A stretch of DNA of 32,379 nt from the NCBI GenBank assembly GCA_023145615.1, contig JAGLDK010000013.1:1-32379 (forward strand), written 5' to 3'. Under the pieces are notes generated by a model. That model was not told the origin of the DNA, searched no databases, and saw only the letters and a list, made by a program, of their open reading frames with translations. The position numbers were made by a program, and so were the translations under genes. Origin of the DNA: Ichthyobacteriaceae bacterium. GTDB taxonomy: Bacteria > Bacteroidota > Bacteroidia > Flavobacteriales > JADGDT01. Shown piece after piece: positions 1 through 9,592 of the stretch (positions within the stretch are counted from its first letter, which is position 1; each line of letters starts with the position of its first letter).

Positions 1-66
1 TATAATTATAAAATCATTAATACATTACACTTTGTAATATCTGCAAATATAATTTATGATGATACA

Positions 67-120
67 ATAAAAGCAAAAAAAAGCCACATTAATATTAATG
101 TGACTTTTTTTTGCTTTTAT
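67..120. terminator. Bidirectional intrinsic terminator
   Basis: A 54-base palindrome centred between 93 and 94, with a single C/A mismatch at 84/103. Eight A residues (75-82) and eight T residues (105-112) lie within the arms, so it offers a stem plus U-tract on either strand. It lies about 80 bases beyond the stop of the minus-strand PorP/SprF-like gene and probably ends that operon. It would also end any plus-strand gene entering from the left. Confidence 0.8.
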
Positions 121-164
121 AATACTTTATTATTTTTTACATATTAAAAATATGCTATTTATAC

Positions 165-186
165 GGGCAAACCTATGTGTTTGCCC
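165..186 (-). other. Small hairpin after the PorP/SprF-like gene
   Basis: Perfect 8-bp stem GGGCAAAC / GTTTGCCC with a 6-base loop, 17 bases past the stop of the minus-strand gene ending at 203. It is GC-rich for this sequence but has no immediate T-run on the minus strand. It may protect the mRNA 3' end or assist the terminator at 67-120. Confidence 0.4.
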
Positions 187-202
187 AACAGGCAATATCT
201 TA

Positions 203-1639
203 TTATTGCACCTCTTTAATCCACAATTCATCGAAATATGTACCATTTATATTATTCGATTTTAATTTCAATGCTGATTCGTATGTTTTGTACTTTCTTA
301 AAAATACGTAATAAAAATTATTTGCTCGGTTATAAAAATACTCTACATCGTATCCTTCCGATACTAATTTAGTATTTAAATCTTCGGCATTTTTACGATA
401 TGCAAACACTCCTGCTACAATATAATAACCTCTACTTCCGGCTACAACATTACTTGCAATTGTCGACATATCATTATATATATCATCTTCTTCTCCTCCA
501 ATTTTTTCCTTGTGCACTATAAGTTGATTGGCGTTTATTACAATATCATTTCTAAGTGCATCGGCTATTGAATCCATACGTTTAATCATACGTTCTTCAA
601 GCTCTTTCATTAGCACTAATTCTTCCTGACGTAATTTTTCAATTTCAAGCCTAACCTGACTCATTATACCAGTTGTATCAGCACTTCCTTTTCCATCACT
701 GCTATAAACTCCATTATTCCCAAAGTTATAAACAAGTGTTAATTCGTGTGTAGAACCAAGGCTTCTTGATACATTAGACATATTAAACTCTGTAGCATAC
801 CCTACTGCTAAATCATCGGTTAAATACATTCCTAAACTAGCCATTGGACCTGTATGAGTACGATATCCTCCACTAAGCCAACCTAACTTGCGCATATCTA
901 ACATTAAATGCCCATCAACTTGAACCGGAATTTCTGGGGTATATCTAACTAAAACCTGAGGCACTAAGCTCATCTGCTTTCCAAAATCGCCTAATTGCTT
1001 CATCTCGAAATCATATGTATATTTCATCGACCCAATATAGTGTCGGTTTAAATTATATATTACCGATGTATCTCTTAATTCTTGTGCATAATCTATAGAG
1101 TTTTCGAATAATTGTGGTGCCGAAAATCCAATATCGAAATTATAAAAATTAAAATTAACACCTGCATTAAAGTCGAACTCAGTTTTTCCGGCAGTATTAC
1201 CTGCATAAACTATATCGGAACGATCAGCTACAATCTCCGATTTATTTATCCCTTCGTTAATAACTCCAACACTTAATCCTAAAGAAATTCTAAAACCTTC
1301 GGTAGCTAAAAACGAAAAAGAATATCCTCCGTAAAACGAAGTAGTTTGTAAAATACCAGTTTGATCGTGATACAAATATCCTGAATAACCAACATTATCG
1401 TTAGTTCGTTTTCCATTAAAAGAAATTAAAGATGTTTCTGGAGCTCCATCAACACCAATCCATTGATTACGGTGAATTAAAGCCATAATTGATTTATCAT
1501 CAGAACCCGACAATGCAGGATTCAGAACAAATTGATTGTACTTAAACTGATTATAAACTGGCAACTGTTGCGCTTCTGCTTTACTTACAAGTAGCAGTAA
1601 AACTACCAATAATTTTATTGTTTTAAATATATTTTTCAT
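203..1639 (-). CDS. PorP/SprF-family T9SS outer membrane protein with C-terminal SPOR-like domain
   Basis: Membrane partner of a type IX secretion cargo. Numbering is from an upstream ATG at 1654. I prefer the start at 1639 because it gives a compact signal peptide (MKNIFKTIKLLVVLLLLVSKAEAQ). After the signal, the mature protein opens with LPVYNQFKYNQFVLNPALSG, the typical start of PorP/SprF proteins, and continues as a beta-barrel to about residue 310. Family members are usually near 310-340 residues; this one has about 150 more. The extra part holds a charged heptad-like helix (about 333-375), a linker, and about 75 residues beginning GYYIVAGVFAYRKNAEDL that match a SPOR peptidoglycan-binding fold. 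It lies 19 bases after the giant T9SS cargo gene on the same strand, like sprB-sprF pairs, so it probably anchors or helps export that cargo. The family call is firm; SPOR is by pattern only. Confidence 0.85.
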   Translation of the reverse strand: MKNIFKTIKLLVVLLLLVSKAEAQQLPVYNQFKYNQFVLNPALSGSDDKSIMALIHRNQWIGVDGAPETSLISFNGKRTNDNVGYSGYLYHDQTGILQTTSFYGGYSFSFLATEGFRISLGLSVGVINEGINKSEIVADRSDIVYAGNTAGKTEFDFNAGVNFNFYNFDIGFSAPQLFENSIDYAQELRDTSVIYNLNRHYIGSMKYTYDFEMKQLGDFGKQMSLVPQVLVRYTPEIPVQVDGHLMLDMRKLGWLSGGYRTHTGPMASLGMYLTDDLAVGYATEFNMSNVSRSLGSTHELTLVYNFGNNGVYSSDGKGSADTTGIMSQVRLEIEKLRQEELVLMKELEERMIKRMDSIADALRNDIVINANQLIVHKEKIGGEEDDIYNDMSTIASNVVAGSRGYYIVAGVFAYRKNAEDLNTKLVSEGYDVEYFYNRANNFYYVFLRKYKTYESALKLKSNNINGTYFDELWIKEVQ

Positions 1640-1673
1640 AATAGGAATTAACATTCAATATAACTAAATAGTC

Positions 1674-4600
1674 TTATTTAAAAATAGTAACCGATCCCAT
1701 AATAGGATTCTTTTTAGGCTGTTTAATTACATAATAATAAGTACCTGCTGGCAAATTAGCCCCACCATTAAGCTGTGGCCAATCGTTACTATATAATTTT
1801 TTCTGCATTACAATCGACCCCTGACGTGTTAGTATAGTAACTTCAACACCTTCAATCATTACAATACTTTCGGGCAATACCCAATTATCATTTACTCCAT
1901 CTCCATTTGGCGTTACAAGGTTTTGTATATCATCGCTACTAAAATCATCCAGAATAACCTCAACATCATAAGTATTATCACATCCATCATTGCTTAATAT
2001 CTTAACCTGATATTTATTTGAAGTTTCAACAATAACATCAAGTGTTTCTCCACCATCTTGAATTAATACATATTTTTCTCCATCAAGTAAATACCACAAA
2101 TAATCGTATCCACCGTATGCATCTAAGCTAATAACATCTCCAACCGAAGCCTCTACTAACTTTTGTCTAACACCTGTTTCATCTCCACTAAATTCAACAT
2201 AAATTGTATCAGATAAAGAACATCCCCACTCTGTGTCCAATTCAGTTACGTTAACAACATACTCTCCTGGCATTACAGCATTATGAATTGGCAATTCCTC
2301 TCCAAAAAGTGTATCTCCATCTAACATCCACGTATATGTTTTAAGCTTGTAATCTTCGTTTGAAGTTACAGTAAGCTTTACTCCTTCAGTATCATTATTA
2401 CACAGTACAACCGATTCATCTCCGTTATTAATTAAAGTACTAATATCATAAACTTCAATTGACAAAGGTTTCGATATAATTGAAACACAACTACCAAGAG
2501 AAACTTCAACTTTATAACTATAACCTGCTCCATTTACATCAATTTCGAATTGATTATTTGCAACATCATTGACTGTTTTTTCAGAATCATAAACCAATTC
2601 ATCAACAATTCCATTACCTGTTTTATACCATTTATAGGTATAATACTTAACCGGCATATTTCCAACACCATCTCCTACACCTTTAATAACAACATTATCG
2701 GCTCGGGCAACTAATACGTGCTCCGAATTATTACAAACTATTTCTGTTAGTGCACCTCCATTAATATAAGGCTCTTTAAGTTTACCAATAAATACATCAA
2801 TAGTATCCGAATACGTTATACACTCTCCTCTTTCAACACCGAAGTAATAATAACCATGATTTTCGTTTCCTCCACTAACCACAAAACTTTCAACAACACT
2901 AAACGTTTCAGAACTAGAAATTTTTTCAGGATCTCTGTCAAGAACATCTGTTAATCTGTACCATGCAAACTCAGAAACTTTACCGTCTGCAAAATCATCA
3001 TAAACTTGAGCTTTTAAAGTAACATCATTACCCATACATTCAACTCTGATAGGTGCAGTTTCTTGGTCAATAATATTTGCCGAATAATCAAATATATCAA
3101 CTTCAACAGCCTCAGATAAAACACCGCACTCTCCGTAATTCAACACTTCAAGCTTATAAAACGAAGATCCTATTCCGTTAAGTTCCTTCGTAACATTTAA
3201 TTCAATATCAGTAGCATCAGCAATTGGTTCATAAACTCCTGAATTATCTTCTTTGTACCATTGATATTTTACTACTTCTTCTACATCTTCACTAATACTT
3301 TTTAACAAAACAGTAGTACAGCTTTCTCTATAAGCATCTCCTGCAATTATGGCTTCAGCATTTTTAGATATATGTACAACAACCGTATCAGAAACACTTT
3401 CGCAAATTCCATCGTTTATTGTGTGTAAAACATACTTACCCGATTCGTCAGAAAAACCAAGTTCTAAATCGGCATAATCACTAACATACATAACACCATC
3501 GTCGGTAACACGCACCCACTTATAAGTAGGGTTAAACAAATTAGTACTTCCCGATTTTAAAACTAAATCAGTACCATCACATAAAACTTGTCCTCTTGCA
3601 CCTAATATTATAGATACCGGCTTTATTATATTTTCAACCTCTACAGCTTCAGATAAAGAATAACAACCTGTTTCAGTATTCTCAACACTTAAAGTATAAC
3701 CACCAATTGTTTCATTCGATACAGAAACTATAAATTCAGAACCACTACCAACAACTTTATCGTTTAAATACCATTCGTATTTAAACAAATCGGATATTGA
3801 TTCTGATTTCAAAACAACTTCACTACCATCACAAAACTTTTCTCCACCATCTACAACTTTAATTACAGCATTAGGATTTTCGTTAACAGTAACATTAAAT
3901 TCTTTTGATAAAACCGAACACGAATTAATTACATTATCAAATTCATTTCTAACTTCAACAACGTATTTTGCATCAGCTTTAACAACATCAGGAACGTTAA
4001 AAGTAATTGCAGGCTGATTAACATTAGTAACCTCAAGCTTATTGCCTCCAACAACTTCAAACCAATGATAATTAAATAAAGTATCGGTTATACTTGAAGT
4101 AAGAATTATAGGAGAGCCATTACAACCACTACTTGCTCCACTAATTTCAACTTCAAAATTCATATATCTAACATCTAAAGGCTTTGATATAGTGTCGCAC
4201 AATCCGTAATTACTTAACTTAACCTGATAAGAACCATCATCATCGTACTGTACAAAATAAGTAGATTTTGTAGCTCCTTCAATATCTTCTGAATTCTTAA
4301 CCCACTGATAAGTATAATTACTAGCATTAAACTTAGATTCTAATTTAAGTTCAACTCCATTTTCGTTACATATATACTGATTTTTTGAAGGAATAATTTT
4401 GGCAGGAACTCTTTCAACAACCACAACAGTAGCAGTATCCGAAACTTCGCAAACATTACCATAAACAGTAAGTATATAATCTCCTGAGTTTTCAACTTGT
4501 GACTTTTTAAGTTTAAAGTTATATTCATTAGATATTACCTTATCATTAAACTTCCATTCGTAAGTTAAATCTGGATTTTTACCTCCTGCTACTTTTAAAT

Positions 4601-7304
4601 GAATATAATCTCCCGAACAAACCGAATCGTTAGTAACAACAGCTTCAACTTCTAAATTTTCAACAGTAACATTAATAATATTAGAAGGTTCGGAATAACA
4701 AGTTCCATCGTTAGTAACAACCAAATAATACTCTCCGTTTATTGTTGGAGCATAATCTATTTCAGTAGAATTTCCAGGAGCTTTAGTATCTTTAGCTTGA
4801 TACCATTGATAAGACGGAGATACAGTATCTTGTAACGAAACTTGTAGTTTATCTCCCGTATTAACACATAAAGTTATATTTGATTCTCCTATAATTTCAA
4901 CAGATGGCGTTATTATATATTTTACTTCAACAGTATCTCTTTTTACACAACCAGATGCTAAATTATCAAAAACAGTTAATTCATATCTACCTTCTTTATT
5001 AGCAATAAAAACTGTATCAGTTGAAAGCGTAGTACCAGAATCTACACCTGCATCAATATAAGTCCACGAAAAAGTATTACCCAACTTTTTCCAACCATCT
5101 TTAGCCTTAAGAGTTATTGGAGCTTTATTACACAATTTAACATACTCAACCGAATTATTGTTTTCGTCAAGTATATCACACTTATATTCAGGTACAGTAA
5201 CAGTTAATATCTCCGAGTACATAGTACACTTATCATAATTAGTTACCGATAATTTATACTGCCCTTTTTCTTTAACAGTAATATCTGCATCAGTACCAAT
5301 AACAACAGAACCCTTAAACCACTCATAAGTTACATTTTCATCAACCATATTAATAGTTGTTGCTGAACTAAGAGTTATTTGATCGCATATATATATTTTA
5401 TTCTCCCCTTCATTATTATAGTCACCTATTAAAGAAATAACAGGATCAGGGTTTTTAGATAATACAACATTTACAGATTCCGAAATACTATTACATGTTG
5501 AATTATTAACAACATCTAATGTAATTTCAAACTCTCCATATCCCTTCATTGAAACACTATTAACTTTAAAAGGATTACCTGTATATAATAATTCGTTTTT
5601 GCTGTTATACCAATTATACGAATAATCACTATCGGTATTAACAGATCTTAATTTAACCTCATCGTTTTCACAAAGTATAAGCTCACCATCAACCTTAATT
5701 TCCGACTTAGGCGATTCAATATATTCAACAGTATATTTAGGTCCCGAAACACTACAATCATATCCGAAAGCAACATCTAAGTAATATTTACTATTTTCTA
5801 ATTCATCAACCTCAATACTTAACTGTTTGCTATTTCCAACTATTTTACCATCCTTATACCAAGTATAATTAAATTCATTTCCAGAATCAATTACATCCGA
5901 TACAAAAGTAACAGTATTACCTGCACACGATTTAACTTTACGTCCGTCAATACTACCCAAACTCTCGTTTTGTAATTCAACGCTATAAGTAATTTCAGCA
6001 GGAATTTCTTTAACTATTACTTCAAGCTGATATGATTTTTCGCATACAGCAGGACCTTTAATGTTTAAAGTATATTTTCCCGATTCAGAAATCTCACCGG
6101 GTATAGACAATTCTGGAGTTGTTGCTTTTTGAATCTCAACTCCATTTTTACTCCATGTATAAGTATATTCAACATCGGCACTCTTAAATTCAGAGGTTAA
6201 ACCAATATCAGTACCAACACAAACCTTTACTTTATTATCAACAATACTAAAACCATTTCCATTTTCAACAATTTTAGCATTAAAATCGTGTACTATAACC
6301 TCAACTAAATCCGATTCGTTAGAACAAACACCAAGATTTAAAGTTTTTAAATAATATTTACCTGTTACAGTTACAGGGTAAGTTTCTCCATTCCCAACCA
6401 AAACATCACTTTCGTTGTACCACTCATAAATAGGTTCTTCAATATTAGTACTTGAAGCTTTTAAAGTAATCTCTTCTCCAACACAAACATCAAAAAACTT
6501 AGCCGATGAATCTTCTATATCAATATCAGGTATTGATGTTACGAAAGCCGAAATTGGCTCTTCGGTAACTCTTACTTCAATAACATCTGATCTAAAATCA
6601 CAAGCTCCCGAAAAATAATCAACATAATAAAAACCACTTTTTTCAGCAGTAATAGACAGTTCACCACTCGCTAAAAATTCATACTCATAACTAATGTCAT
6701 TTTCGGCATAATACCAAGTTAACAAATCTCCATACCCTTCAGTTAATTCACTCCCATCAGGCAAAGTAACAATTCCTTTAATTTCAACTGAACCTCCAAT
6801 ACAAAAATCAGATGGAGTGCTTACTGTAGCATTAACTATAACACCAGGCACAACATTAACAAGCGTAGCTATTATATTATTAATACTTTTATCTGATTTA
6901 CACTGAATTTTAACAGAATATCCATTTCCTCCATCAATATATGGTATAGATATACTTTCTAACTTATATCTAGTAACCCCTTTAACATAATCAACGGTTC
7001 CAAGTAATGTTGGTTCATCAAAACTAGATTTTGAATTAGATAGTACAATTTCAAACTTCTCTGATTCAGCAAAATCACCAGAAACTTTAAAATTTAATAA
7101 ACCACCCGGATAGCTGTAAGTTTCACCAGCACATAAATCGGCTAAATAAAACCTACCCTTATCAATAGATTGAGAAATACCCGACATAGGCAAAGCCATA
7201 ACAAAAACCAGAAGCAGTAAACTAACCACCCTGTTTTTAATTAAATTATTAAAACCTATATAATCTTTAAAATTGTCCATAAAATTTGCTTGCTTCATAA
7301 TCAT
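1674..7304 (-). CDS. Giant secreted Ig-like repeat protein with CHU_C (type B) T9SS sorting domain
   Basis: A 1876-residue surface protein, probably an adhesin. A hydrophobic segment (VVSLLLLVFVMALP, about residues 27-40) ending before SISQS is the signal peptide. In-frame ATGs at 7304, 7298 and 7280 are possible starts; the signal is intact from any of them. The body consists of about 18 divergent repeats of 75-100 residues. Each has a Cys near its start, a Y-x-W core motif (for example YEWYN, YTWYK, YQWYK) and a second Cys near its end, as expected of disulfide-stabilised Ig-like beta-sandwiches. The last ~85 residues start NLVTPNGDGVNDNW and end in GTYYYVIK...GSVTIFK, the gliding-motility-associated type B C-terminal domain used by T9SS. 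The PorP/SprF-like gene directly downstream supports this. The ligand is unknown; no catalytic motif was seen. Confidence 0.9.
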   Translation of the reverse strand: MIMKQANFMDNFKDYIGFNNLIKNRVVSLLLLVFVMALPMSGISQSIDKGRFYLADLCAGETYSYPGGLLNFKVSGDFAESEKFEIVLSNSKSSFDEPTLLGTVDYVKGVTRYKLESISIPYIDGGNGYSVKIQCKSDKSINNIIATLVNVVPGVIVNATVSTPSDFCIGGSVEIKGIVTLPDGSELTEGYGDLLTWYYAENDISYEYEFLASGELSITAEKSGFYYVDYFSGACDFRSDVIEVRVTEEPISAFVTSIPDIDIEDSSAKFFDVCVGEEITLKASSTNIEEPIYEWYNESDVLVGNGETYPVTVTGKYYLKTLNLGVCSNESDLVEVIVHDFNAKIVENGNGFSIVDNKVKVCVGTDIGLTSEFKSADVEYTYTWSKNGVEIQKATTPELSIPGEISESGKYTLNIKGPAVCEKSYQLEVIVKEIPAEITYSVELQNESLGSIDGRKVKSCAGNTVTFVSDVIDSGNEFNYTWYKDGKIVGNSKQLSIEVDELENSKYYLDVAFGYDCSVSGPKYTVEYIESPKSEIKVDGELILCENDEVKLRSVNTDSDYSYNWYNSKNELLYTGNPFKVNSVSMKGYGEFEITLDVVNNSTCNSISESVNVVLSKNPDPVISLIGDYNNEGENKIYICDQITLSSATTINMVDENVTYEWFKGSVVIGTDADITVKEKGQYKLSVTNYDKCTMYSEILTVTVPEYKCDILDENNNSVEYVKLCNKAPITLKAKDGWKKLGNTFSWTYIDAGVDSGTTLSTDTVFIANKEGRYELTVFDNLASGCVKRDTVEVKYIITPSVEIIGESNITLCVNTGDKLQVSLQDTVSPSYQWYQAKDTKAPGNSTEIDYAPTINGEYYLVVTNDGTCYSEPSNIINVTVENLEVEAVVTNDSVCSGDYIHLKVAGGKNPDLTYEWKFNDKVISNEYNFKLKKSQVENSGDYILTVYGNVCEVSDTATVVVVERVPAKIIPSKNQYICNENGVELKLESKFNASNYTYQWVKNSEDIEGATKSTYFVQYDDDGSYQVKLSNYGLCDTISKPLDVRYMNFEVEISGASSGCNGSPIILTSSITDTLFNYHWFEVVGGNKLEVTNVNQPAITFNVPDVVKADAKYVVEVRNEFDNVINSCSVLSKEFNVTVNENPNAVIKVVDGGEKFCDGSEVVLKSESISDLFKYEWYLNDKVVGSGSEFIVSVSNETIGGYTLSVENTETGCYSLSEAVEVENIIKPVSIILGARGQVLCDGTDLVLKSGSTNLFNPTYKWVRVTDDGVMYVSDYADLELGFSDESGKYVLHTINDGICESVSDTVVVHISKNAEAIIAGDAYRESCTTVLLKSISEDVEEVVKYQWYKEDNSGVYEPIADATDIELNVTKELNGIGSSFYKLEVLNYGECGVLSEAVEVDIFDYSANIIDQETAPIRVECMGNDVTLKAQVYDDFADGKVSEFAWYRLTDVLDRDPEKISSSETFSVVESFVVSGGNENHGYYYFGVERGECITYSDTIDVFIGKLKEPYINGGALTEIVCNNSEHVLVARADNVVIKGVGDGVGNMPVKYYTYKWYKTGNGIVDELVYDSEKTVNDVANNQFEIDVNGAGYSYKVEVSLGSCVSIISKPLSIEVYDISTLINNGDESVVLCNNDTEGVKLTVTSNEDYKLKTYTWMLDGDTLFGEELPIHNAVMPGEYVVNVTELDTEWGCSLSDTIYVEFSGDETGVRQKLVEASVGDVISLDAYGGYDYLWYLLDGEKYVLIQDGGETLDVIVETSNKYQVKILSNDGCDNTYDVEVILDDFSSDDIQNLVTPNGDGVNDNWVLPESIVMIEGVEVTILTRQGSIVMQKKLYSNDWPQLNGGANLPAGTYYYVIKQPKKNPIMGSVTIFK

Positions 7305-7897
7305 CTTACATTTATGACTGAAAAAAACAGCCGATGAAAAATTACACTTCTATAACCAACTACTACAAACAAAAGTTACTTAGTAAAGCTGATTTCATAT
7401 TAGTTAGGTTAATAAATACTACTGTATAATAAACATGTATAGAAGTATGCCAAATTAATACAATTATATAATGTACCTACTACTTAGTTAAATTACAAGT
7501 AACACTAATTACATAGCTTCATGACTTCAATATGATAGTATTTATTGTTTATAAATATACGAAAAACGATTTTATATACACTTATACTAATAAATAATAA
7601 ATAGTTAATCAACTCTTTTTCAGTTATTTGCATATTACAACACTGTAATCAATAATAAAAAAACATATACTAACAAAACCAAACAACCATTAAATTAAAC
7701 ACATCTAATTATTTATATTTCTCAATAATCAAGTAATATTTAACGTACATGTAAACTCCTAACTAAATAAAACTCAATCAAATAATTTAAACATACTATA
7801 TAAGCTTAAAAACAAGCTTTATCCTTTTATAATAATTATACATTGAAAATCAAACATAAATATCTAAATTCGCATACTTTATAACTAGATACTTTAA
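7305..7897. other. 593-base divergent intergenic region
   Basis: AT-rich spacer between the minus-strand surface operon and plus-strand purH. I see no plausible small gene and no RNA gene. It holds the purH promoter near its right end and minor hairpins such as ATTACA-ACAC-TGTAAT at 7634-7649. No good TAnnTTTG promoter was found close to the surface operon, so its transcription start is unresolved. Confidence 0.6.
7843..7872 (+). promoter_or_regulatory. Candidate Bacteroidota promoter for purH
   Basis: TTG at 7843-7845, a 19-base spacer, then TAAATTCG at 7865-7872, one base off the TAnnTTTG -7 element. Transcription would start about 7879, giving a leader of about 19 bases before the ATG at 7898. 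That is too short for a riboswitch. Confidence 0.45.
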
Positions 7898-9430
7898 ATG
7901 GAAAACTTAAAAAAAGCCAAAGGAGCACTAATATCTGTATTTCACAAAGACGGATTAGAGCCTATTATAAAGACACTAAATGATAATGGTGTAACAATTT
8001 ATTCAACAGGTGGTACTCAAAAATTCATTAACGATTTGGGAGTTGATGTAATTCCGGTTGAAGATGTAACTTCATACCCGTCAATACTAGGTGGTAGAGT
8101 TAAAACACTTCATCCAAAAGTTTTTGGAGGTATTTTATCAAGAAGAGATTTTGATGGAGATATAAAGCAAGTTGAAGAATACGGAATTCCGGAAATTGAC
8201 ATTGTAATTGTTGATTTATATCCTTTCGAAAAAACTGTTAGTTCAGGAGCTTCGGAAGCAGATATTATTGAAAAGATCGACATTGGAGGTATTTCGTTAA
8301 TTCGTGCAGCAGCAAAAAACTTTAAAGATGTAACAATAATTTCAGAGATGAGTCAGTACGACGAATTCAATAAAATTATTACAGAGCAAAATGCGTCTAC
8401 AACTCTTGAACAAAGAAAGAAGTTTGCAGCTAAAGCGTTTGGTGTTTCATCGCACTACGATACTGCAATTTTCAACTACTTTAACAAGGAAGAAAAAGAA
8501 GATGTATTAAAAATAAGCGAGAATAACGCAAACGTACTTCGTTACGGAGAAAACCCTCATCAAAAAGGTGTATTCTTTGGAGATATGAATGCAATTTTCG
8601 ACAAACTTCATGGTAAAGAGCTTTCGTACAACAATTTACTTGATGTAGATGGAGCTGTTAACTTAATGAATGAGTTTAAAGATAATAATCCAACTTTTGC
8701 AATACTAAAACACAATAACGCTTGTGGTTTAGCAACAAGAGATAACCTAAAAGATGCGTATTTAGATGCACTTGCAGGAGATCCAACTTCGGCATTTGGA
8801 GGAGTATTAATATCGAATAAAGAAATTGACAGTGCTACGGCTCAAGAAATAAACAAATTATTTTGCGAGGTTGTAATTGCTCCTTCTTACGAAGATGGTG
8901 CATTGGAAATTATTAAATCGAAGAAAAATAGAATTATTCTTGTTCAGAAAGAAGTTGAACTTCCTACTAAACAAGTTAGAACTATTTTAAACGGGTATTT
9001 AGAACAAGATAAAAACTCTATTACTGACAAACAGGAAGATTTAAAACCTGTAACAAATATAGAGCCTAACCAAACCGAAATTGACGATTTATTGTTTGCT
9101 TCTAAAATTTGTAAGCACACTAAATCAAACACAATTGTTTTGGCTAAAAACAAACAATTAATTGCATCAGGTACCGGACAAACATCTCGTATTGATGCAT
9201 TAAATCAATCAATTGCAAAGGCAAAATCATTCAACTTCGATTTAAGTGGTTCTGTTATGGCATCTGATGCGTTTTTCCCTTTTCCTGATGCAGTAGAAGT
9301 GGCCGACAAAGCAGGTATACATGCAATTATTCAACCAGGTGGTTCAATAAAAGACCAATTATCAATTGACTATTGTAACGAAAACAATTTGGCAATGGTA
9401 TTTACTGGAACAAGACATTTTAAACACTAA
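7898..9430 (+). CDS. purH: Bifunctional AICAR transformylase / IMP cyclohydrolase
   Basis: Catalyses the last two steps of IMP synthesis: formylation of AICAR with 10-formyl-THF, then ring closure to IMP, in the cytoplasm. At 510 residues it is full length for the family. The N-terminal MGS-like cyclohydrolase domain carries the GGTQKFI and GGRVKTLHPKVFGGIL motifs. The transformylase domain carries LRYGENPHQ (about 214-222), the catalytic Lys-His pair K271-H272 in KHNNACG, DPTSAFGG, and the end motif SDAFFPFPD...GTRHFKH. The gene stands alone behind its own promoter, with a long inverted repeat downstream before mreB. The other purine gene here, purB, is about 9.5 kb away in a separate unit. 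Confidence 0.97.
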   Translation: MENLKKAKGALISVFHKDGLEPIIKTLNDNGVTIYSTGGTQKFINDLGVDVIPVEDVTSYPSILGGRVKTLHPKVFGGILSRRDFDGDIKQVEEYGIPEIDIVIVDLYPFEKTVSSGASEADIIEKIDIGGISLIRAAAKNFKDVTIISEMSQYDEFNKIITEQNASTTLEQRKKFAAKAFGVSSHYDTAIFNYFNKEEKEDVLKISENNANVLRYGENPHQKGVFFGDMNAIFDKLHGKELSYNNLLDVDGAVNLMNEFKDNNPTFAILKHNNACGLATRDNLKDAYLDALAGDPTSAFGGVLISNKEIDSATAQEINKLFCEVVIAPSYEDGALEIIKSKKNRIILVQKEVELPTKQVRTILNGYLEQDKNSITDKQEDLKPVTNIEPNQTEIDDLLFASKICKHTKSNTIVLAKNKQLIASGTGQTSRIDALNQSIAKAKSFNFDLSGSVMASDAFFPFPDAVEVADKAGIHAIIQPGGSIKDQLSIDYCNENNLAMVFTGTRHFKH

Positions 9431-9493
9431 ATAATAATTGGCTGATACTTAACAAATTGTTATTATCAACAAAAATTATTTTAAAATACTAGT

Positions 9494-9561
9494 TGCCGAT
9501 TATTGTAAATGTTATTGCAAATGCAAACACTATTACTCATAATCATTTACAATAATCGGCA
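9494..9561. repeat. Perfect 18-bp inverted repeat between purH and mreB
   Basis: TGCCGATTATTGTAAATG at 9494-9511 is exactly mirrored by CATTTACAATAATCGGCA at 9544-9561, with a 32-base loop. The inner TTAT/ATAA can add four pairs after a one-base bulge. There is no long U-tract on the plus side. It may be a purH transcription end or mRNA 3' structure, or a regulatory structure ahead of mreB, whose ATG lies 31 bases beyond the right arm. Confidence 0.75.
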
Positions 9562-9592
9562 TCTTTAATAAATTTTAAATAACAATAGCAAC

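Noticed and set aside
7800-7897. Purine riboswitch upstream of purH
   Set aside because: The predicted promoter leaves a leader of about 19 bases, and no purine-aptamer pattern was seen further upstream.
9494-9561. Insertion-sequence remnant at the purH/mreB inverted repeat
   Set aside because: Arms are only 50 bases apart end to end, there is no transposase fragment between them and no flanking direct repeat.
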